NCBI GenBank assembly: GCA_902789245.1
Contig: CADAND010000002.1
Coordinates: 140,087 to 204,086 of the forward strand
DNA from: an uncultured Bacteroidia bacterium
Lineage (GTDB): Bacteria > Bacteroidota > Bacteroidia > Bacteroidales > UBA932
DNA: 64,000 nt
Direction: 5' to 3'
Under the pieces are notes generated by a model that searched no databases, was not told the DNA's origin, and saw nothing but the letters and a program-made list of their open reading frames with translations. Position 1 is the first letter of the stretch. Every line of letters begins with the position of its first letter. Of the stretch, positions 50,568 through 59,908 are shown in pieces. The position numbers were made by a program, and so were the translations under genes.

Positions 50568-53303
50568 ATGCATTTGAAGAAGACCTCTTTCATATTTTGT
50601 TGCACTGCGCTGCTGCTGGCGACGCTTTTTGCGCCGGATGCGGACGCGCAGCTGCGGCGCAACCGCCGCAGCGGGACCGTCTATGGCACCCGCGTCGAGA
50701 AAGAGGTCGTCCTGCCGGATTCCGCCACCCTGGCGCGCCGGGACTCCATCCGGCACGTGGACTCCCTGCGCCGGGCCGACTCCGTCGCCATGCTGGGCAA
50801 GAGTTCCCTCGAGGCGCCGGCCTTCTCCAATGCGGCGGATTCCATGATCAGTGACTTCTCCAACGGCCGGCGACTCATCCACTATTACGGCGCCACGACC
50901 GTCAAATACCAGGACATGCAGCTCACCGCCAACTACATGGAATACGACATGAATGCCGGAACCGTGTTCGCCAGCGGCGTGTACGACAGCCTGGAGGGCG
51001 AATGGATCGGCCGACCGGTGATGACCCAGGGCAAGCAGACCTACAACATGGAAGAGGTCCGCTACAATTTCAATTCAAAGAAGGCCCGCATCAAGAACAT
51101 GATCACGAACGACGACGAGGGCATCCTGCACGGACGTGATATCAAGATGATGGACGACCACTCCATCAACCTCTCCCACGGCAAATACACGGTCTGCGAC
51201 GACGACCACCCCCATTACTACATCGACCTGAGCGTGGGCAAGGTCATCAGCCAGACCAAGACCACCGTCTTCGGCCCCGCGCACCTGGTGGTCGAGGACG
51301 TCCACCTGCCCTTCATCGGACTCCCCTTCGGTTTCATCCCGAAACGGCCGCAGCGCGCCACGGGCCTGCTCTTCCCGAGCTTCGGCGAGGAGGAGGCGCG
51401 CGGCTTCTACATGCGCGACCTGGGCATGTATTTCGTGTTCGGCGACCACTTCGACCTCTCCGTGACCGGCGACTACTACACCCTGGGCTCCTGGGGCGTC
51501 GATATCAACTCGCGCTACAAGGTCAACTACAAGTTCAACGGCACGTTCTCGCTCAATTATTCCAACGACCAGACGGGCGAGAAAGGCTCCCCGGACTTCT
51601 TCCAGACGCGCAACTTCGGCCTGCGGTGGTCGCACACACAGGATTCCAAGGCCCATCCGGGCACGACCTTCAGCGCTTCCGTCAACTTCCAGAGCCCGTC
51701 CAACAGCCGCTATAACTCGCACTCCGTCAACGAGGCCATCCAGAACCAGGTCTCTTCGTCCATCTCCTGGTCCCGCAACTGGAACGGCAAGTTCAACCTC
51801 AGCGTCAACGCCCTGCACAGCCAGAATTCCCGCGATTCTTCGTACACCTTCACGCTGCCGAACATCACTTTCTCGATGAGTACGATGTATCCGTTCAAGC
51901 GCAAGAACCGCGTCGGCAAGGAGCGCTTCTACGAGCGCTTCTCCATCGGCTACCGCACGACCCTGCAGAACAAGATCAATTTCAAGGCCTCGGAATTCGC
52001 CTTCAACACCTCCATGCTGGAGAAGTTCAAGACCGGCATGTCGCATGATTTCCAGATCGGCCTGCCGAATTTCCAGCTGCTGAAATACATCAGTTTCGCC
52101 CCGTCGGTCAGCTACTCGCAGAACTGGTTCTTCCAAAAGACGGAATACGCCTACAACCCGGAAACGGACAAGGTGGAGGCGCAGCCGACGCACCAGTTCA
52201 ACACCTTCGGCATCACGCAGAACTACTCGGTGGGCGCGTCCCTGAGCACGCGTCTGTACGGCACGTTCAACTTCGGCAAGCACCACCGCATCCAGGCCAT
52301 CCGGCATGTGATTTCCCCCTCGCTGAGCTTCTCCTGGAGCCCGGAGAAGGGGACCTATGCCAACGGCTACCGCACCCTGAACTACGTGAACGCGGCCGGC
52401 GAGGACAAGGTTTACCAGTATAACATCTACTCCGGCCAGCTGAACAGTCCCCCCTCGCCGGGCCAGTCCGGCTCGGCCTCCATCAGCATCGGCAACAACC
52501 TGGAAGCCAAGGTGCGCGACTTCGCCGACACCACGGGCACCGGCTCCAAGAAAGTCAAGCTGATCGATCAGCTGACCCTGAACACGAGCTACAATTTCCT
52601 GGCGGACTCCCTGCGGATGAGCACCATCCGCCTGTCGATGTCCACCACTCTATTCAACGCCGTCAGCATCAGCGCAAGCGCCGCCTGGGACCCGTATGCG
52701 ATCAGCGAGATGGGCACACGCTACAACCGCTTCGCCGTGGCGGCCGGGCAGGGACTCGCGCGCCTGACCAATTTCTCCGCCTCGGCGTCGTATTCCATCG
52801 CCGGCAAGGGGGCGATGAACGGCTACGACGGCACGGGCCAGAACGGCCGCGGCAGCTCCGCGGCGGACTACTACCAACGCATCTATTATCACCCGGTCAC
52901 GGGCGAATACATCCCGGAGGGCTGGATTTATTATTCCAATCCGAATGTCCCCTGGTCGGTGAACCTGAGCGCCAGCTTCTCCCTGTCGCGCAGCTATAAC
53001 TGGGACAAGGAGTTGAACAAGCTCGCCCACAAGGACAACATTTCCGCGACGCTGAGCGCCTCGGGCAACATCAAGCTGACGCCCAAGATGTCCTTCAATA
53101 TCAGCACCGGTTTCGATTTCGTGGCCAAGCAGATCACGACCACCAGCATCAGCGCCTCCTACGACCTGCACTGCTTCAACATCGCCGTGTCGTGGATCCC
53201 GACGGGAAAATGGAAATCCTACAGCTTCCGCATCGCCGCCAACGCCGCCGCGCTGGCCGACCTGCTTCGCTTCAAAAGAAGCAACAGCTATTGGGATAAT
53301 TAA
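50568..53303 (+). CDS. LptD/OstA-like outer-membrane lipopolysaccharide assembly protein
   Basis: A 911-residue protein has a signal peptide (to ADAQ, about 28), an OstA/LptA-like jelly-roll segment (about 100-225: YYGATTVKYQDMQLTANYMEYDMNAGTVFASGVYD, GILHGRDIKMMDDHSINLSHGKYTVC), then a long barrel of alternating amphipathic strands ending in aromatic-rich SYSFRIAANAAALADLLRFKR. This fits the putative LptD of Bacteroidetes, which inserts LPS/LOS in the outer leaflet. Its partner LptE is not visible here. Start chosen at MHLKKTSFIF, after the promoter box. Confidence 0.85.
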   Translation: MHLKKTSFIFCCTALLLATLFAPDADAQLRRNRRSGTVYGTRVEKEVVLPDSATLARRDSIRHVDSLRRADSVAMLGKSSLEAPAFSNAADSMISDFSNGRRLIHYYGATTVKYQDMQLTANYMEYDMNAGTVFASGVYDSLEGEWIGRPVMTQGKQTYNMEEVRYNFNSKKARIKNMITNDDEGILHGRDIKMMDDHSINLSHGKYTVCDDDHPHYYIDLSVGKVISQTKTTVFGPAHLVVEDVHLPFIGLPFGFIPKRPQRATGLLFPSFGEEEARGFYMRDLGMYFVFGDHFDLSVTGDYYTLGSWGVDINSRYKVNYKFNGTFSLNYSNDQTGEKGSPDFFQTRNFGLRWSHTQDSKAHPGTTFSASVNFQSPSNSRYNSHSVNEAIQNQVSSSISWSRNWNGKFNLSVNALHSQNSRDSSYTFTLPNITFSMSTMYPFKRKNRVGKERFYERFSIGYRTTLQNKINFKASEFAFNTSMLEKFKTGMSHDFQIGLPNFQLLKYISFAPSVSYSQNWFFQKTEYAYNPETDKVEAQPTHQFNTFGITQNYSVGASLSTRLYGTFNFGKHHRIQAIRHVISPSLSFSWSPEKGTYANGYRTLNYVNAAGEDKVYQYNIYSGQLNSPPSPGQSGSASISIGNNLEAKVRDFADTTGTGSKKVKLIDQLTLNTSYNFLADSLRMSTIRLSMSTTLFNAVSISASAAWDPYAISEMGTRYNRFAVAAGQGLARLTNFSASASYSIAGKGAMNGYDGTGQNGRGSSAADYYQRIYYHPVTGEYIPEGWIYYSNPNVPWSVNLSASFSLSRSYNWDKELNKLAHKDNISATLSASGNIKLTPKMSFNISTGFDFVAKQITTTSISASYDLHCFNIAVSWIPTGKWKSYSFRIAANAAALADLLRFKRSNSYWDN

Positions 53304-53321
53304 AGATTTTGCGTATATTTG
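53290..53321 (+). promoter_or_regulatory. Promoter of rho (ATTG-N20-TATATTTG)
   Basis: ATTG (53290-53293, in the last codons of the LptD-like gene) is 20 bp from TATATTTG (53314-53321). Confidence 0.68.
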
Positions 53322-53366
53322 CACATCAAAACAATCCGGCAATCGCTGGATATATATTTTTCCAAC

Positions 53367-55142
53367 ATGACGCACAAACTGTTCGAGCTGGACAAGATGA
53401 ACAGAGAACAGCTCGAGACCATTGCCAATGATTTGAATATCAAAGGCATCAAGAAATTAGACAATGAAAACCTGGCTTATCAGATCCTGGACGCGGAAGC
53501 GCGTCAGGAGTCGGTGAAGCCGACCCCCGAGAACGCCAAGCCCAAAGCCCGCCGCGGCCGTCCCGCCAAGAAGACGGAGACCGAGGCCAAGCCCGCCGAG
53601 GCAGCGTCCGCCGCGGAGCCGAAGCAGGAGAAGCAGCCTAAACAGGAAAAGCAGGCGACCCGGAAGCAGAAGGCCCCCAAGGCCGAGTCCCCCGCCCCGG
53701 AGAAGCCGGAGCAGGAAGTTGCCGCCAGCAAGCCCCAGCAGCAGGAGCAGCCGGCCGCTCCCAAGAAGCGCGGCCGCAAGCCCAAGAACGCCGAGGCCAA
53801 CGCCGAGGCGGCGGCCCAGGAACCCGCTGCAGCGCAGCCTGCCGAGCAGAAGCCGCAGGAGGCGCCCGAGGCCCCGCAAGCCCAGCAGCCCCGTCCGCAG
53901 CAGCAGAATCAGCCGCAGGCCGGCCAGCAGCAGCGCCAGCGTTTCCAGAACAACCAGCAGAACCCGCGCCAGCGTGCGCCGGAGTTCGAAGGCACCGTCG
54001 AGGCGACGGGCGTGCTGGAAATCATGCCGGACGGCTACGGCTTCCTCCGTTCCTCGGACTATAATTACCTGAATTCCCCGGACGACATCTATGTCTCCCA
54101 GCAGCAGATCAAGATCAACGCCCTGAAGAGCGGCGATACCGTGACGGGCGAGATCCGTCCCCCGCGCGAGGGCGACAAATATTTCCCGCTGGTGCGGATC
54201 CTTTCCGTCAACGGCCGCAGCATCGAGTTCATCCGCGACCGCGTGCCGTTCGACTTCCTGACCCCCCTCTTCCCGGACGAGAAATTCAACCTCACGGGCG
54301 GCGCCAGCGGCCGCGACATCAGCTGCCGCATCGTGGACATGTTCGCGCCCATCGGCAAAGGCCAGCGTATGCTGATCGTCTCCCCGCCGAAAGCCGGTAA
54401 GACCTTGCTGCTCAAGAGCATCGCCAACGCCATCGCGAACAACCATCCGGAGGTGTACGAGATTGTCCTGCTCGTGGACGAGCGTCCGGAAGAAGTCACG
54501 GACATGCAGCGCAGCGTGCAGGCCGAGGTGGTCGCTTCCACCTTCGACGAGCCCGCCGAGAAACATGTCAAGGTGGCCAACATGGTCATCGAGAAGGCAC
54601 GCCGCCTGGTCGAATGCGGCCACGACGTCGTCATCCTGCTCGACTCCATCACCCGCCTCGCCCGCGCCTACAACACCGTCCAGCCGGCTTCCGGCAAGGT
54701 GCTGACCGGCGGTGTGGACGCCAACGCCCTGCAGAAGCCGAAGCGCTTCTTCGGCGCCGCGCGTAACATCGAAGGTGGCGGCTCCCTGACCATTCTCGCC
54801 ACGGCCCTGACCGAGACCGGCTCCAAGATGGACGAAGTCATCTTCGAGGAGTTCAAGGGCACCGGCAACAGTGAGATCCAGCTCGACCGCACGCTCGCCA
54901 ACCGGCGCATCTTCCCGGCCGTCAACGTGGTGCTCTCCGGCACCCGCCGCGACGACCTGCTCTACCGCTCCGACCAGAGCCAGCGGATCTGGATCCTGCG
55001 CAAGCTCCTGGCTGACATGAACCCGACCGAGGCGATGAACTTCATGCTTCAGCTCATGGACGAGTACAAGACCAACCAGGACCTGCTGGACAACATGTCC
55101 AAGGTCTCACCCCGCGAGGCAAAATACTACGATAACTATTAA
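53367..55142 (+). CDS. rho: Transcription termination factor Rho with disordered N-terminal insert
   Basis: The 591-residue Rho has an N-terminal Rho_N part (1-45), a low-complexity Ala/Pro/Gln/Lys segment (about 46-205) with AT-hook-like RRGRPAKK (62-69) and KKRGRKPK (133-140), the cold-shock RNA-binding domain ([22 protein letters not shown]) and the ATPase with [17 protein letters not shown]. It terminates transcripts by RNA translocation. The insert is a known feature of Bacteroidota Rho, and in Bacteroides thetaiotaomicron a disordered region of Rho has been linked to phase separation. Start chosen after the promoter ([10 protein letters not shown]); MNREQL at 53397 is an alternative. 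Confidence 0.96.
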   Translation: MTHKLFELDKMNREQLETIANDLNIKGIKKLDNENLAYQILDAEARQESVKPTPENAKPKARRGRPAKKTETEAKPAEAASAAEPKQEKQPKQEKQATRKQKAPKAESPAPEKPEQEVAASKPQQQEQPAAPKKRGRKPKNAEANAEAAAQEPAAAQPAEQKPQEAPEAPQAQQPRPQQQNQPQAGQQQRQRFQNNQQNPRQRAPEFEGTVEATGVLEIMPDGYGFLRSSDYNYLNSPDDIYVSQQQIKINALKSGDTVTGEIRPPREGDKYFPLVRILSVNGRSIEFIRDRVPFDFLTPLFPDEKFNLTGGASGRDISCRIVDMFAPIGKGQRMLIVSPPKAGKTLLLKSIANAIANNHPEVYEIVLLVDERPEEVTDMQRSVQAEVVASTFDEPAEKHVKVANMVIEKARRLVECGHDVVILLDSITRLARAYNTVQPASGKVLTGGVDANALQKPKRFFGAARNIEGGGSLTILATALTETGSKMDEVIFEEFKGTGNSEIQLDRTLANRRIFPAVNVVLSGTRRDDLLYRSDQSQRIWILRKLLADMNPTEAMNFMLQLMDEYKTNQDLLDNMSKVSPREAKYYDNY

Positions 55143-55143
55143 A

Positions 55144-55174
55144 ATTAAGGCGCTGCAAACTGCAGCGCCTTAAT
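55144..55174. terminator. Bidirectional terminator between rho and upp
   Basis: A perfect 14-bp stem (ATTAAGGCGCTGCA / TGCAGCGCCTTAAT) has loop AAC, directly after the rho stop and 2 bp before the end of upp. Confidence 0.85.
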
Positions 55175-55176
55175 TA

Positions 55177-55806
55177 TTACTTCGTTCCGAAGATGCGGTC
55201 GCCGGCGTCGCCCAGACCCGGGACGATGTACGCGTCGGCATTGAGGTGATCGTCAATCGCCGCCACGTAAATGTCCACGTCCGGATGCGCCTCCTGCACC
55301 CGCTTGATGCCCTCCGGCGCGGCCACGAGGCACATCAGCTTGACATTCGTGCAGCCGCGGTCCTTGAGCATCTGCAGGGCGTCGCAGGAGCTGCCGCCCG
55401 TGGCGAGCATCGGGTCCGTCACGATCACGAAACGGTCGTCGATATCCTCGGGAAGCTTGCAGTAGTAGATGACCGGTTCGTGGGTCTTCTCGTTGCGGTA
55501 CAGGCCGATATGGCCGACCTTGGCCACGGGGACGAGGTCGAGCAGGCCTTCCACCATGCCCAGGCCTGCACGCAGGATGGGGATGATGGCCATTTTGCGG
55601 CCCAGTACCCGCTTGGCGGTCGTTTTGCAGATAGGCGTCTCAATCTCCACTTCTTCCAGGGGGATTTCGCGGGTGATTTCATAGCCCATCAGGAGAGAGA
55701 TTTCATTGAGCAACTGGCGGAAGTCTTTCGGGCCCGTCTCTTTGTCCCGCATGATGGTCAGCTTGTGCTGAATCATGGGGTGGTCGATAACGTGTATTTT
55801 ACTCAT
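55177..55806 (-). CDS. upp: Uracil phosphoribosyltransferase
   Basis: A 209-residue type-I phosphoribosyltransferase with the PRPP motif [16 protein letters not shown] (near 129-144) and the family block [24 protein letters not shown]. It makes UMP from uracil and PRPP. The C-terminal [17 protein letters not shown] is standard. It is transcribed from a TATATTTG box (55874-55881) with a leader of about 60 nt, long for this window. No extra regulatory fold was recognised in it. Confidence 0.96.
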   Translation of the reverse strand: MSKIHVIDHPMIQHKLTIMRDKETGPKDFRQLLNEISLLMGYEITREIPLEEVEIETPICKTTAKRVLGRKMAIIPILRAGLGMVEGLLDLVPVAKVGHIGLYRNEKTHEPVIYYCKLPEDIDDRFVIVTDPMLATGGSSCDALQMLKDRGCTNVKLMCLVAAPEGIKRVQEAHPDVDIYVAAIDDHLNADAYIVPGLGDAGDRIFGTK

Positions 55807-55873
55807 ATCTGACGATATATATTATTTCCATGATTGGGAAAAACTGCAGGAAGCTTCTTTCGGAATCGCAACA

Positions 55874-55881
55874 CAAATATA
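55874..55881 (-). promoter_or_regulatory. -7 box of upp (TATATTTG)
   Basis: A perfect minus-strand TAnnTTTG about 68 bp before the ATG at 55806, back to back with the nucleoside kinase box. Confidence 0.6.
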
Positions 55882-55893
55882 CTAAATAAATGT

Positions 55894-55901
55894 TAAATTT
55901 G
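55894..55901 (+). promoter_or_regulatory. -7 box of the nucleoside kinase (TAAATTTG)
   Basis: A full TAnnTTTG ends 21 bp before the ATG at 55923. Confidence 0.6.
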
Positions 55902-55922
55902 TAAAGGAAAACCACATGGATT

Positions 55923-57575
55923 ATGTTGAGAATCTACTGCAAGAACACAGGCACCTTCCAGGAATTCCAGGAAGGGACCACGCTGCTGGACATGTTGCCC
56001 GCCTTTGATTTCGAACGCCCCTTCGACATTCTCTCCGCCAAGGTGAACAATGTCTCCGAGGGACTGAAGTTCCGGGTGTTCAACAACCGGGATGTCGAGT
56101 TCCTGGATTACCGTTCCTACAACGGCCGCAGCATCTACTGCCGCTCGCTCAGTTTCCTGCTGTGCAAGGCGATGCGCGACCTCTATCCGGCTTTCCGCGT
56201 CATCCTGCGCCGCCCCATCTCCAAGGGCTATTTCTGTACGGTCGACAAGCCTGACGGCACGCCCGTCACGCCCGGGGAGGTCGAAGCGGTCCGCGCGCAC
56301 ATGCGCGAACTCGTGGTCCAGGACATCCCCTTCCGGCGGCACGAAGTGCAGACCGCCGAGGCCATCCGCATCTTCATGAAGCTCGGGATGGCGGACAAGG
56401 TCAAGCTCCTCCGCACCTGTGACGACGTCTATATCACCTATTATACCCTGCAGGACACGGCCGACTACTTTTACGACGCGCTCGTGCCAGGCACCGGCCT
56501 GCTGAAGGTCTGGGAACTCAGCCCCTACCAAGGCGGCATGCTGCTGCGCGTACCGGACCGGCACGCCCCCACCGAACTGGCCCCCTTCTACGAACAGCCT
56601 AAGACCTTCGAGGTCTTCCGGGAGACGCTTCGCTGGAACCGCATCATGGGCCTGGCGAACGTGGGCGACGTGAACGACGCCTGCCAGCAAGGCCAGGCCC
56701 CCGACCTCATCGAGGTGGCCGAGGCGCTCCAGGAGAAGAAAATCGTCGAAATCGCCGAGGAAATCAACCGCCGCCACGCCCTGGCGGATCCCGTACGCAT
56801 CGTCCTGATCACCGGCCCCACCAGCAGCGGCAAGAGCACCTTCTGCCGCCGCCTGAGCGTCCAGCTCAAGGCCTGCGGCCTGCATCCCGTTTCCTTCTCG
56901 ACGGACGACTATTTCGTCAACCGCCTGGACACGCCCAAGCTCCCGGACGGGACCTACGATTTCGACAATTTCGACACCGTGGACCACGACTACCTGCAGG
57001 AGGACGTGCTGCAGCTTTTAGCTGGAGAAGAAGTGGAGGTACCGGAGTATAACTTCGTGACTGGCAAGCGGGAATTCAATGGCAAAAAGCTTAAGCTCGG
57101 CGAGGATTCCATCCTGCTGATCGAGGGCATCCACGCCCTCAATCCCAACCTGACCAACCTGGTCCCGGAGGCGGCCAAGTTCCGCATCTTCATCAACACG
57201 ATCACCAGCATCTCGCTCGACGACCACAATTGCATCCCGACCAGCGACAACCGCCTGCTCCGCCGGATCGTGCGCGACTACAACAAGGGCGCCTTCTCGG
57301 CGCGGGAGACCATCTCCAACTGGCCCAACGTGCGCCGCGCGGAGGTCAAGTGGATCTATCCCTATCAGGAGACGGCCGACGTTCTCTTCAACTCGGCCTA
57401 CCTGCTTGAATTCGCCGTGCTCCGCACGCACGCCGAGCGCATCCTCGCCACGGTGCCGAAGAACTGCCCGGAATACAGCGAAGCGCACCGCCTGCTCCAT
57501 TTCCTGCACTATTTCGTCCCCGTGTCGGACAAGGACCTCCCGAGCACGTCGTTTGTCAGAAGTTTTATCGGATAG
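55923..57575 (+). CDS. Nucleoside kinase with TGS/threonyl-tRNA-synthetase-like N-terminus
   Basis: The 550-residue protein combines an N-terminal TGS and tRNA-synthetase second-domain-like region (about 1-270, with the degenerate ThrRS-editing-like FRRHEVQTAEAIRIF) and a C-terminal uridine-kinase P-loop domain (GPTSSGKSTFCRRLSVQL near 297-314; DDYFVNR; IEGIHALNP). This is the common Bacteroidota nucleoside kinase that phosphorylates uridine or cytidine, fitting its place beside upp. An overlapping ATG at 55916 is in another frame. The next gene starts 3 bp downstream. Confidence 0.9.
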   Translation: MLRIYCKNTGTFQEFQEGTTLLDMLPAFDFERPFDILSAKVNNVSEGLKFRVFNNRDVEFLDYRSYNGRSIYCRSLSFLLCKAMRDLYPAFRVILRRPISKGYFCTVDKPDGTPVTPGEVEAVRAHMRELVVQDIPFRRHEVQTAEAIRIFMKLGMADKVKLLRTCDDVYITYYTLQDTADYFYDALVPGTGLLKVWELSPYQGGMLLRVPDRHAPTELAPFYEQPKTFEVFRETLRWNRIMGLANVGDVNDACQQGQAPDLIEVAEALQEKKIVEIAEEINRRHALADPVRIVLITGPTSSGKSTFCRRLSVQLKACGLHPVSFSTDDYFVNRLDTPKLPDGTYDFDNFDTVDHDYLQEDVLQLLAGEEVEVPEYNFVTGKREFNGKKLKLGEDSILLIEGIHALNPNLTNLVPEAAKFRIFINTITSISLDDHNCIPTSDNRLLRRIVRDYNKGAFSARETISNWPNVRRAEVKWIYPYQETADVLFNSAYLLEFAVLRTHAERILATVPKNCPEYSEAHRLLHFLHYFVPVSDKDLPSTSFVRSFIG

Positions 57576-57578
57576 CCT

Positions 57579-58076
57579 ATGCTTCGTTTACCGGATCATT
57601 TCGACCCCGAGGAGCGCGGAGCGCGCGCCCGGGACTATTTCCTGCAGGGATTTAACTGCTGCCAGGCTGTCCTGCTGGCTTTCGCCGACGTGCTTGAATC
57701 GAACGGGCAGGCATCCGAAGAGCTGCTGAAAACCATCGGTTCGGGCTTCGGCGGCGGTTTTGCCCGCCTGCGGGAAGTGTGCGGCAGTTTCAGCGCCTGC
57801 ACGATGATGGCCGGCTTCCTCTCCCCTGCCGGACCGTCTGACATGGAAGCCCGCACGGCCAATTATGCCCTGGTGCAGGAGATGGCCACGGCCTTCCGCG
57901 AACGAAACGGCGGCAGCATCGTCTGCGGCGAGCTGCTGGGCCTGCGCGAGAAGGGCCAGGAAGGCCCGGCGCCCTCTGAGCGCACGGCAGAGTACTACAA
58001 GAAACGCCCCTGTCCCGAGATCATCCGCAACGCCGCCACAATCGTGGCAGAGAAAATGAAAGAAGCAGCCCGCTAG
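57579..58076 (+). CDS. C_GCAxxG_C_C family redox-type protein
   Basis: A 165-residue soluble protein has the spaced cysteines of the C_GCAxxG_C_C family: GFNCCQAVLLAF (near 24-35), SGFGGGFARLREVCGSFSACTMMAG (near 54-78; family GCAxxG becomes GSFSAC), Cys at SIVCGELLG and CPEII near the end. The family is thought to bind a metal or mediate redox reactions but is not characterised. It starts 3 bp after the nucleoside kinase and ends in a terminator that overlaps its stop. Confidence 0.85.
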   Translation: MLRLPDHFDPEERGARARDYFLQGFNCCQAVLLAFADVLESNGQASEELLKTIGSGFGGGFARLREVCGSFSACTMMAGFLSPAGPSDMEARTANYALVQEMATAFRERNGGSIVCGELLGLREKGQEGPAPSERTAEYYKKRPCPEIIRNAATIVAEKMKEAAR

Positions 58077-58089
58077 GAGCTGCTTCTTC
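58061..58089. terminator. Terminator overlapping the stop of the C_GCAxxG_C_C gene
   Basis: The stem AAGAAGCAGC / GCTGCTTCTT has a 9-nt loop containing the TAG stop. It lies 29 bp before the end of the convergent GGGtGRT gene and may serve both. Confidence 0.7.
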
Positions 58090-58117
58090 TGTCATGGCCG
58101 ACCTGATCGGCCATCTC

Positions 58118-59113
58118 TTACATAGCCTGTGCAACGGCCACGGCGACGGCGACGGAAGCGCCGACCATCGGGTTGTTGCCCATGCCCAGGAAGCCCATCA
58201 TCTCGACGTGGGCAGGCACGGAGGACGAACCCGCGAACTGCGCGTCGGAGTGCATACGGCCCAGGGTGTCGGTCATACCATAGGAGGCGGGACCGGCGGC
58301 CATGTTGTCCGGGTGGAGGGTACGGCCGGTACCACCGCCGGAGGCCACGGAGAAGTACTTTTTGCCCGCGAGGACACGCTCTTTCTTGTACGTGCCGGCG
58401 ACGGGGTGCTGGAAGCGCGTCGGGTTCGTGGAGTTACCGGTGATGGAGATATCGACGTTCTCCTTCCAGAGGATGGCGACACCCTCGCGGACGTCGTCGG
58501 CACCGTAGCAGCGCACGCCACCGCGGACACCGTCGGAGTAACGCTTCTCGCTGACGATCTTCAGCTCGCCCGTGGCGTAGTCAAACTCCGTCTGGACATA
58601 GGTGAAGCCGTTGATGCGGGAGATGATCTTGGCAGCATCCTTGCCGAGGCCGTTCAGGATGACGCGGAGCGGCTTCTGGCGCACCTTGTTCGCCATTTCG
58701 GCGATCTTGATGGCGCCTTCGGCGGCAGCGTAGGACTCGTGGCCGGCGAGGAAGGCAAAGCACTCGGTCTCCTCGGAGAGGAGGCGGGCGGCGAGGTTGC
58801 CGTGGCCGAGACCGACCTTACGGTCGTCAGCGACGGAACCGGGGATGCAGAAGGCCTGCAGGCCCTCACCGATGGCCTCAGCGGCCTCGGCGGCGGTCTT
58901 CACGCCCTTCTTGATGGCGATGGCGGCGCCCACGACGTAAGCCCACTTCGCATTCTCGAAGCAGATCTTCTGGGTGTCCTCGCAGATCTTGTACGGGTCG
59001 ATACCCTTCGCATCGCAGATGGCCTTGGCCTCGTCGATGTCCTTGATACCGTATTTGTTGAGAGCGGCATTAATCTGATTAATACGACGCTCGTAGCTTT
59101 CGAAAAGTGCCAT
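58118..59113 (-). CDS. GGGtGRT-family protein of unknown function
   Basis: The 331-residue soluble protein has the name-giving motif VASGGGTGRTLHPDN near residues 262-276 and the conserved YERRINQINAALNKYGIKDIDEAK start. This family occurs next to an iron-sulfur scaffold-like gene in many anaerobes, as here (6-bp gap), and has no established function. The C-terminus (GMGNNPMVGASVAVAVAVAQAM) is glycine/alanine-rich. A nucleotide- or phosphate-binding glycine loop is a fair guess for the motif. Confidence 0.9.
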   Translation of the reverse strand: MALFESYERRINQINAALNKYGIKDIDEAKAICDAKGIDPYKICEDTQKICFENAKWAYVVGAAIAIKKGVKTAAEAAEAIGEGLQAFCIPGSVADDRKVGLGHGNLAARLLSEETECFAFLAGHESYAAAEGAIKIAEMANKVRQKPLRVILNGLGKDAAKIISRINGFTYVQTEFDYATGELKIVSEKRYSDGVRGGVRCYGADDVREGVAILWKENVDISITGNSTNPTRFQHPVAGTYKKERVLAGKKYFSVASGGGTGRTLHPDNMAAGPASYGMTDTLGRMHSDAQFAGSSSVPAHVEMMGFLGMGNNPMVGASVAVAVAVAQAM

Positions 59114-59119
59114 AGTCTC

Positions 59120-59812
59120 TTACTCTTTACGGGGGTCAATATATTTCACGGCATCCTTGAAGCGGCCGTAGGTGCCCTTGGCCTTCTCGATGGCCTCAGG
59201 ACCGGTGGCGCCGCCCTTCAGAGCGTCCATGAGCTTGCCGAGGTTGACAAACTCGTAACCGATCACCTCGTTGTCGGCGTCGAGGGCCATGCGGGTGCAG
59301 TAGCCTTCGGTCATTTCGAGGTAACGGGAACCCTTCAGCTTGGTACCGTACATCGTACCAACCTGGCTGCGGAGGTTCTTGCCGAGGTCCTCGAGGGAAC
59401 CGCCGATGGGAAGACCACCCTCGGAGAAGGCGGACTGGGTACGACCGTAAACAATCTGGAGGAAGAGCTCGCGCATCGCCGTGTTGATGGCGTCGCAGAC
59501 GAGGTCGGTGTTGAGCGCCTCAAGCAGGGTCTTGCCAGGGAGGATCTCGGAAGCCATGGCGGCGGAGTGGGTCATACCGGAGCAGCCGAGGGTCTCGACA
59601 AGAGCCTCCTCGATGATGCCGTCCTTGACATTGAGGGTCAGTTTGCAGCATCCCTGCTGCGGAGCGCACCAGCCAATACCGTGGGTAAGGCCGGAGATGT
59701 CCTTGATTTCTTTTGCATGCACCCACTTCCCTTCCTCAGGGATCGGGGCATTGGCGTGGTTGGCGCCTTTTGCAACGCAGCACATCTGCTGCACTTCTTT
59801 GGTGTAAATCAT
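59120..59812 (-). CDS. Iron-sulfur cluster assembly scaffold-like protein (NifU/IscU-related), partner of GGGtGRT
   Basis: The 230-residue product has a NifU_N/IscU-like core: VETLGCSGMTHSAAMASEILPGKTLLEALNTD (about 72-103; compare IscU GCGSAIASSS). Extra Cys pairs lie at C11-C12, C49 and C55-C56 (WCAPQQGCCKL). It probably binds an Fe-S cluster. It is longer than IscU (about 130) and has a C-terminal extension that ends in ATGPEAIEKAKGTYGRF. The gene is first in a two-gene operon with GGGtGRT, driven by the promoter at 59856-59887. Confidence 0.88.
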   Translation of the reverse strand: MIYTKEVQQMCCVAKGANHANAPIPEEGKWVHAKEIKDISGLTHGIGWCAPQQGCCKLTLNVKDGIIEEALVETLGCSGMTHSAAMASEILPGKTLLEALNTDLVCDAINTAMRELFLQIVYGRTQSAFSEGGLPIGGSLEDLGKNLRSQVGTMYGTKLKGSRYLEMTEGYCTRMALDADNEVIGYEFVNLGKLMDALKGGATGPEAIEKAKGTYGRFKDAVKYIDPRKE

Positions 59813-59855
59813 ATAACTAGTTTGGAATGAAAAAACTATTTGTTTTTTAAGTCTG

Positions 59856-59887
59856 CAAATTTAACAATTCCGCCGCCAATTTCCAAG
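59856..59887 (-). promoter_or_regulatory. Promoter of the scaffold/GGGtGRT operon (CTTG-N20-TAAATTTG)
   Basis: The minus-strand TAAATTTG (59863-59856) has a CTTG exactly 20 bp upstream (59887-59884). Confidence 0.7.
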
Positions 59888-59908
59888 TTTTTCGTAACTT
59901 CGCGGCTG

